A DNA stretch of 41,393 bases from Myxococcales bacterium. Lineage in GTDB: Bacteria; Myxococcota_A; Polyangia; Polyangiales; Polyangiaceae. The notes beneath the pieces were generated by a model. It did no database searches. It was not told the DNA's origin and saw only the letters and a list, made by a program, of their open reading frames with translations. How positions within the stretch are numbered: position 1 is the first letter of the stretch; each line of letters begins with the position of its first letter. Positions 37,560 to 41,393 of this stretch are shown one piece after another. The DNA is taken from NCBI GenBank assembly GCA_016191785.1, contig JACPVJ010000066.1, positions 1 through 41,393 of the forward strand, in the 5' to 3' direction. The translations under genes were made by a program, and so were the position numbers.

Positions 37560-37938
37560 AGGCAACAGCAACTTGAACAACTCGCGCGGCTCCTACTGCG
37601 AGCACGAGCCCCCGAGCGCTTGCGATTACTCCAACGGCCTCCTAGCGGCCGGCTGCGGCAACCTCGGGGGGCGCTGCGGAACGGCTACTTGGGCAACGCG
37701 AACCCGATCCTGGCGCTGAAGCACTTCGAGTCGAGCTGCCGAGCGGGTCTTCCCGCCGCCTGCGCGAACGCCGGCTACGCCCTGCGGGACGGAAACGGTG
37801 CGCCCGCCGACGCAGCGCTCGCGGCGGCGCGATTCCAGCGGTCCTGCGATCTCGAGGGGTCGTCGGCGTCGGGGGGGCTGTCGCGAGCTCGCCGCCTTGT
37901 GTTTCGAGGGCAAGGGCGCGACGCTCAGAATCGCTTGA
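37560..37938 (+). pseudogene. Sel1-repeat lipoprotein remnant with two frame changes
   Basis: Frame A reads GGNSNLNNSRGSYCEHE, then CDYSNGLLAAGCGNLG to a run of six G at 37666-37671. The protein then continues in the next frame: ALRNGYLGNANPILALKHFE, SSCRAGLPAACANAGYALRD, AALAAARFQRSCDLEG. At a run of seven G (37871-37877) it returns to frame A with GCRELAALCFEGKGAT and stops at TGA 37936-37938. This is the Cys-containing Sel1 pattern (ACxxLGxxxxxG..D..A...F..SC). The two changes cancel and both lie in G runs, so they may be sequence errors. It is probably the 3' part of the lipoprotein that starts at 36506. Confidence 0.65.
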
Positions 37939-38470
37939 TCGCGACGACGCCATGGCCGGTTCCCACGCGGCTCGGCGCCACACGCCAGGCGGACTCATCC
38001 GGCACCAGCACCTTCCGCTCGAGCACGAGCCCGAGTGTCAGCGTCGCCACGCCGAGCGCCTGGACGAGACCATCGGTCACCAGCGCTGCAGTCAGGAGCT
38101 TCTCGCCGACGCAGCTCTCGTCGGCATGGCAACCGTCTCGGGTGGCGAGCGTGAGGAACGGTCCACCGACCGGCACGACGAGCCAGCCCGTCTGGTTCGG
38201 GAAATCTGCTTCCGCAGCGAACCCCACGCCGAGCCCGTAGGGGAAGACGAACGCACCTGCACCGGCGATGACGAGATCGAGGCGCGGTTCGCCCTCGATG
38301 TGGTGCCCCGCGGGGATGGGACCCCCTTCGTATCGAGCTTCCGCCGCCCCGGATGCATAGGCGCTCGCCGCGAGCGTGAGCGCCATTGCCGCGGGAGCCG
38401 AGCCTGCGATGACGTGGCGGCTGGCGCGCCGGCAAGCGGCGCGGGTGGCGACACGGAGCTCTTGATCCAT
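37925..38470 (-). CDS. Hypothetical envelope protein with signal peptide
   Basis: The 181-residue product starts at ATG 38470 and has a signal-like stretch (AMALTLAASAYASGAAEARY) after a basic N-terminus. The body has alternating hydrophobic segments: LDLVIAGAGAFVFPYGLGVG, GWLVVPVGGPFLTLATRDGC, LLTAALVTDGLVQALGVATL and TLGLVLERKVLVPD, with a Cys pair in DGCHADESC. It resembles short myxobacterial membrane-spanning proteins of unknown role; no family name can be given. The frame stays open to 38758 upstream, but that part is Arg-rich shadow sequence. Its stop overlaps the Sel1 remnant by 14 bp. Copy 4 of the 18-bp dyad lies 41 bp upstream. Confidence 0.7.
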   Translation of the reverse strand: MDQELRVATRAACRRASRHVIAGSAPAAMALTLAASAYASGAAEARYEGGPIPAGHHIEGEPRLDLVIAGAGAFVFPYGLGVGFAAEADFPNQTGWLVVPVGGPFLTLATRDGCHADESCVGEKLLTAALVTDGLVQALGVATLTLGLVLERKVLVPDESAWRVAPSRVGTGHGVVAIKRF

Positions 38471-38511
38471 CGCTTTTCGGCAATGATGCGAGCCCCGGAC
38501 CACCCCGGTCG

Positions 38512-38529
38512 AGTCAGCACTTGCAGACT
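38512..38529 (+). repeat. 18-bp dyad repeat, copy 4
   Basis: AGTCAGCACTTGCAGACT, identical to copy 5. It lies 41 bp upstream of the minus-strand start at 38470 and just past the stop of the next upstream gene (38553). Confidence 0.8.
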
Positions 38530-38552
38530 CCGAGGGCACCGCTTGGGGTTGC

Positions 38553-39086
38553 TCACGGCACCGGCGCGGGAGCCGGCTGCGAGACCGTAGGCGTCGGCGC
38601 CGGCGCCGGGAGAGTCGGCGGCGCGGGCGCGGGCGTCGCGCGGAGCGTGACGGACGCGGGCGGCGGCCGGGTCGCCGAAGCATCGCGCGAGAACGGAAGC
38701 GTCTCGGCCCCGACGTTCGCCTCCTCGTAGAAGACCTGAAAGTCCCACCCCTTCGCATCGGGCATGACGGTGCAGTCGCCGAAGTACCGTTCGCGCCCGG
38801 GGGTCAGAAAGAACTCATGACCGATCTCCTTGCTGGTCTCGCAGAAGCCGTCGCCGTCCTTGTCGGTGCACATCTGCGTTGGTGTCGTCCACCCCGCGAC
38901 GACGAAGGACCGGACGAAGATCGGCTTCTCCGAGCTCGACGCGATCATGCAGCTCGGGTCGCCCTCGGTACCGACGCGGACCGTGAACGGCCCCTTTTTC
39001 ACCGGGTTCTGAGCGACCTGTAGGCTCGGCAGGCAGCCGGCACCAGCCGCGGCGGCGATCAGCATCGGCAAGACGACGTGCTTCAT
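38553..39086 (-). CDS. Small lipoprotein with Pro/Ala-rich tail
   Basis: The 177-residue protein starts at ATG 39086 with GGAAGGAG upstream. MKHVVLPMLIAAAAGAGCLP is a lipoprotein signal with Cys at residue 18. The central part has four more Cys (SCMIAS, MCTDKDGDGFCE, DCTVMP), an EF-hand-like DKDGDGFCE loop and an FQVFYEEANVG end; the last 45 residues are Pro/Ala/Thr-rich with an APAP pattern. I do not recognise the family. Copy 5 of the 18-bp dyad lies 45 bp upstream. It probably sits in the outer membrane. Confidence 0.78.
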   Translation of the reverse strand: MKHVVLPMLIAAAAGAGCLPSLQVAQNPVKKGPFTVRVGTEGDPSCMIASSSEKPIFVRSFVVAGWTTPTQMCTDKDGDGFCETSKEIGHEFFLTPGRERYFGDCTVMPDAKGWDFQVFYEEANVGAETLPFSRDASATRPPPASVTLRATPAPAPPTLPAPAPTPTVSQPAPAPVP

Positions 39087-39131
39087 GGGGACTCCTTCCC
39101 CGCCCCTTGCCACGCCGCACCGGGGCTCGGA

Positions 39132-39149
39132 AGTCAGCACTTGCAGACT
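39132..39149 (+). repeat. 18-bp dyad repeat, copy 5
   Basis: AGTCAGCACTTGCAGACT, identical to copy 4. It lies between two divergent starts, 45 bp from 39086 (minus) and 68 bp from 39218 (plus), so it could act on both genes. Confidence 0.8.
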
Positions 39150-39217
39150 TCCACCGCGGCGGGGCCGCGTTCATGCTAGCGGCAGCGGCCAGAGATCCGA
39201 GCAACGAGGAGATGACG

Positions 39218-40774
39218 ATGCACAGGTCGGTTTCGACTTTCTGGGCAACTTGCGCGATCCTTGGCTTCGTCGCGTTTGGCCCGAGCTGCGGGGATTCGAC
39301 CGAGGCCGAGTCGGAGCCTGGCGCTGACGCCTCCTCAGCGGTGAGCAAGGCCATCGGGCCGACGGGGGGTGAGCTGGTCTCAGCGGATGGACGAGCGCGC
39401 CTCGACGTGCCCGCCGGAGCGCTGACGGGAGAGCTCACGATCACCATTGCCCCTGCCGCAGCAGCGCCGGGTGGCGCGCTGGGTCCCGCGTACGATCTGC
39501 TGCCTCACGGGACGACGTTCGAGGCTCCGGTGTTCCTGACCATGCCGCTGGACGTGCAGCCGGGCACTGATGCGTATGCGCAGCTCGCAACGGTGATCGA
39601 CGGGCAGTGGGTGCCGATCCCGGGCTCGGGTCTGCTCGAGGGCGGGAGCGCCGTGATCGGAGCAACGAACCACTTCTCGACGTTCGCTGCCAAGAAGCTG
39701 AGCCCACCCAAGAAGCCAGCGAATGATCCGTGCGCCTGCAACGTGACGGCATGGATGGGCTGCTGCAACACCGCGCCGTATCAGAACCCGCTCTTGCCGT
39801 ACACCTGGGGCGGTGGCTCCCCAGCGGGCTGCTGGTGCGCCAACGCCTCCGAGTACACCCTGTGGTCCTGCTACGAGGGGAAGACCGGAAACGAGCTTGG
39901 CGGGTGCACGAAATGCGAGAGGAAGTGCTGCCAGGACGTCAAAGGCTCGACCTACGCATCGGATGGGATCTGTGGTTGCAGCAAGAAGGCCGCGAGTGCG
40001 TGCCTCAAAGCGTGCGCGGCCACGAACCAGGACAAGACGAAGTGCGAGCTCGGCGCCGGCGGCACCGGCGGCACGGGCGGAGCCGGCGGCACCGGCTCCA
40101 CGGGCGGAGCGGGAGGAACCGGGGGTAGCCCGGGGGGAGGAGCCGGCGGAACCGGCGCCACGGGCGCAACGGGCGGAGCCGGCGGCACCGTGTCCGCTTG
40201 TGCGGCTCCGGCGGGCCCGGTCGGAGCGGCAACCACAACCGGCACGGTCAAAGGCAAGGCAGTCGCTCCGGTCGACGCCTACGTCGAGACCCGCGTCGAC
40301 ACGGCCAACGTCTGGGGCAAGTACATCCGCTGGTTCGAGTTCCGCATCACCGAATACGCAAAGGCCTGCGGTCTGGAGCAAGCAAACCTGGAGCCAGCGT
40401 ATGGTCGCTGGCTTGGCTTCCGCCTCACCCGCTGGTCGAACAGCGCCCCCGTCGCGGACCCCACTCCCGGCACCTACCCCATCGGTGCGAGCCCGCCACA
40501 AGACACCTGGACGATGACGCAACCAGGGATCCTCGAAGTGTGCCCGGGTGGTGGCGGACCGTGCGGGTACTGCGGCAGCTTGGCCACCTGCGCCTCGCCG
40601 GCCGGCTCCGTGACGATCAGCACCATCGACTCGAACGCGATCTCGGGGAGCTTCACTTACACGTGCGATGGCGAGACGGTCTCCGGGACGTTCACCGCGC
40701 CGCGCTGCTTTGCGGGTGAGGACGCAGGCAAGGCGCAGTGTTGTTCCGCCTCCGGAGCGACGGACGGCGGGTAG
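39218..40774 (+). CDS. ZU5-like Cys-rich lipoprotein with Gly-rich linker
   Basis: The 518-residue product starts at ATG 39218, six bases after GAGGAG; an ATG 6 bp earlier overlaps that site. The signal ends LGFVAFGPSCGDS with a lipobox-like Cys. About residues 45-150 form a ZU5-like beta-domain (AIGPTGGELVSADGRARLDV, PAGALTGELTITI, GTTFEAPVFLTMPLDV). A Cys-rich block follows (CACNVTAWMGCCN, CERKCCQDVKG, CGCSKKAASACLKAC), then a Gly/Thr linker near residues 280-325, and a C-terminal domain with YIRWFEFRITEYAKACG and four or more Cys. ZU5-type domains join multi-domain surface proteins in eukaryotes and bacteria. Function is unknown. Confidence 0.82.
   Translation: MHRSVSTFWATCAILGFVAFGPSCGDSTEAESEPGADASSAVSKAIGPTGGELVSADGRARLDVPAGALTGELTITIAPAAAAPGGALGPAYDLLPHGTTFEAPVFLTMPLDVQPGTDAYAQLATVIDGQWVPIPGSGLLEGGSAVIGATNHFSTFAAKKLSPPKKPANDPCACNVTAWMGCCNTAPYQNPLLPYTWGGGSPAGCWCANASEYTLWSCYEGKTGNELGGCTKCERKCCQDVKGSTYASDGICGCSKKAASACLKACAATNQDKTKCELGAGGTGGTGGAGGTGSTGGAGGTGGSPGGGAGGTGATGATGGAGGTVSACAAPAGPVGAATTTGTVKGKAVAPVDAYVETRVDTANVWGKYIRWFEFRITEYAKACGLEQANLEPAYGRWLGFRLTRWSNSAPVADPTPGTYPIGASPPQDTWTMTQPGILEVCPGGGGPCGYCGSLATCASPAGSVTISTIDSNAISGSFTYTCDGETVSGTFTAPRCFAGEDAGKAQCCSASGATDGG
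40052..40192 (+). repeat. Gly/Thr-coding low-complexity stretch in the ZU5-like gene
   Basis: Irregular GGC-GGA-rich codons encode GGTGGAGGTGSTGG-type sequence. It is less regular than the arrays at 18665-18790 and at the right edge of the window, but of the same composition. Confidence 0.7.
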
Positions 40775-40804
40775 TCGAGCTCATTCGCCAGCGCGTCGCG
40801 GGCC

Positions 40805-40822
40805 GAGTGATCAGTTCTGCGT
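40805..40822 (+). repeat. 18-bp sequence identical to 31649-31666
   Basis: GAGTGATCAGTTCTGCGT covers the stop codon and last three codons (Thr-Gln-Asn) of the Cys-rich gene on the minus strand. See the entry at 31649 for the second copy. Confidence 0.55.
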
Positions 40823-41393
40823 GCAGATCTTGTACTCTGGCAAGATCGTGCTCGGTTTGCAGGCGGTGCCCGACGGGCACACGCCTGGCGTGCTGCCACA
40901 CACGACGCGCGCGCCGGCGTAGTTGCACGAGCTCTTGCAGCTGAAGTCGGTGTAGTAGCTGGGCCCGCCGCTCTGCACCAGCGAGCCGCAGCAGATCTGG
41001 CCCGAGCCGCAGTCCTCCGGGCCGTCGCACTTGATGTCCGCGCCGTAGCAGGTCTGCGCGGTCGTGTAGCACGTGGCGGTGTACGCCGACCCGGTGAAGA
41101 ACTGACAGCAGAACCCGCTCTTCGGATCGCACTTGTCGGTGCCGCAGGCGATGGTGTTGCCCGTGGTGCCACCGGTCGCGCCGCTGCCGCCCATGCCGCC
41201 GGTCGCTCCGCTGCCGCCCATGCCGCCGGTCGCCCCGCTGCCGCCCATGCCGCCGGTCGCTCCGCTGCCGCCGGTCGCCCCGCTGCCGCCCATGCCGCCG
41301 GTCGCTCCGCTGCCGCCCGTCGCGCCGCTGCCGCCCGTCGCGCCGCTGCCGCCGGTCGCGCCGCTGCCGCCGGTCGCGCCGCTGCCGCCGGTC
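40811..41393 (-). CDS. Cys-rich Gly-repeat protein, 5' end outside window
   Basis: About 194 codons are visible and the frame runs off the right edge. The visible N-terminal half is a low-complexity array of GGSGAT and GGMGGSGAT units; the C-terminal 125 residues contain about 16 Cys in close pairs (CDPKSGFCCQFF, CYTTAQTCYG, CDGPEDCGSGQICCG, CKSSCNYAG, VCGSTPGVCPSGTAC), a disulfide-rich domain for the cell surface. A lipoprotein signal probably lies beyond the edge. The same Gly-linker plus Cys-domain design occurs in the 17702 and 39218 genes. It ends 36 bp from the convergent ZU5-like gene. Confidence 0.78.
   Translation of the reverse strand, partial: TGGSGATGGSGATGGSGATGGSGATGGSGATGGMGGSGATGGSGATGGMGGSGATGGMGGSGATGGMGGSGATGGTTGNTIACGTDKCDPKSGFCCQFFTGSAYTATCYTTAQTCYGADIKCDGPEDCGSGQICCGSLVQSGGPSYYTDFSCKSSCNYAGARVVCGSTPGVCPSGTACKPSTILPEYKICTQN
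41176..41393 (-). repeat. 18/27-bp tandem repeats encoding GGSGAT and GGMGGSGAT
   Basis: 18-bp units encoding Gly-Gly-Ser-Gly-Ala-Thr, some extended by 9 bp (Gly-Gly-Met), fill this stretch to the window edge in one frame. The array continues beyond the window, so its length is not known. Confidence 0.85.

Noticed and set aside
37925..38758. A 277-residue version of the hypothetical envelope protein starting at 38758
   Set aside because: The first 96 residues are Arg/Pro/Ser-rich antisense of the Pro/Ala tail of the neighbouring lipoprotein gene; ATG 38470 restores a signal peptide.
36357..39149. Integron attC sites or a sigma-54 promoter as the explanation for the 18-bp dyad
   Set aside because: The sites lack the RYYYAAC/GTTRRRY ends of attC and no integrase is present; the TGGCAC-N5-TTGC spacing of sigma-54 promoters is not met.
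41176..41393. CRISPR-like repeat array at the right edge
   Set aside because: Units of 18 and 27 bp are directly adjacent without unique spacers and keep an open frame encoding GGSGAT; no cas genes are present.

Overview
The window looks like chromosome from a high-GC deltaproteobacterial predator of the myxobacterial type (Myxococcota, probably the Polyangiales/Sorangiineae side). This is inferred from the very GC-rich codon use, a secreted protein ending in a MYXO-CTERM-like tail (17702-19096), many small lipoproteins with Gly/Thr/Ala-rich linkers, two PAS-type hybrid histidine kinases, SUMF1-type lipoproteins, and a ceramide-glucosyltransferase-like enzyme. No rRNA, tRNA, CRISPR array, prophage or replication origin was recognised.

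Left part (1-14 kb). The window opens inside an outer-membrane beta-barrel gene. An L,D-transpeptidase lipoprotein (minus) diverges from a CapA-family lipoprotein coupled to a SUMF1-domain lipoprotein (plus). On the minus strand follow a TerB-like protein with a small membrane protein, then a GtrA-family membrane protein coupled to a GT21 lipid glycosyltransferase. A tight minus-strand run reads K+-dependent membrane pyrophosphatase (hppA), EamA transporter half, mntA, hepT; the last two form a nucleotidyltransferase/HEPN toxin-antitoxin pair with textbook motifs. On the plus strand a FIST sensor protein sits 4 bp ahead of a soluble PAS-GAF hybrid histidine kinase.

Middle (14-35 kb). A 1184-residue fusion of a DUF255/thioredoxin-like protein with an aldo/keto reductase is followed by a MYXO-CTERM Cys-rich protein carrying six 21-bp tandem repeats and by a membrane diguanylate cyclase. 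On the minus strand, HMGL-like lyase/synthase, glutamate dehydrogenase, a DUF4846 lipoprotein and an amino-methyltransferase are linked; the last three overlap by 4 bp, and the methyltransferase is cut by an in-frame TGA. Next come a radical SAM protein with a B12-binding-like N-terminus, then a minus-strand run of a second hybrid histidine kinase, an orphan ExbD/TolR protein, ttcA and a Uma2 nuclease-fold protein. A TlpA-like thioredoxin, an alpha/beta hydrolase and a divergent LuxR-type regulator coupled to an acyl-CoA-synthetase-like adenylating enzyme close this part.

Right part (35-41 kb). This is an accessory island of secreted proteins and lipoproteins with decay: a SUMF1 protein, a Sel1-repeat lipoprotein split by a fragment of an IS1182-like transposase, two small envelope proteins, a ZU5-like lipoprotein and a Cys-rich Gly-repeat protein running off the end. 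An 18-bp near-palindrome (AGTCwGCACTTGCAGACT) recurs four to five times between 36.3 and 39.2 kb, each time just ahead of one of these genes. It is the best candidate here for something undescribed: either an operator of a small envelope-protein regulon or a dispersed repeat.
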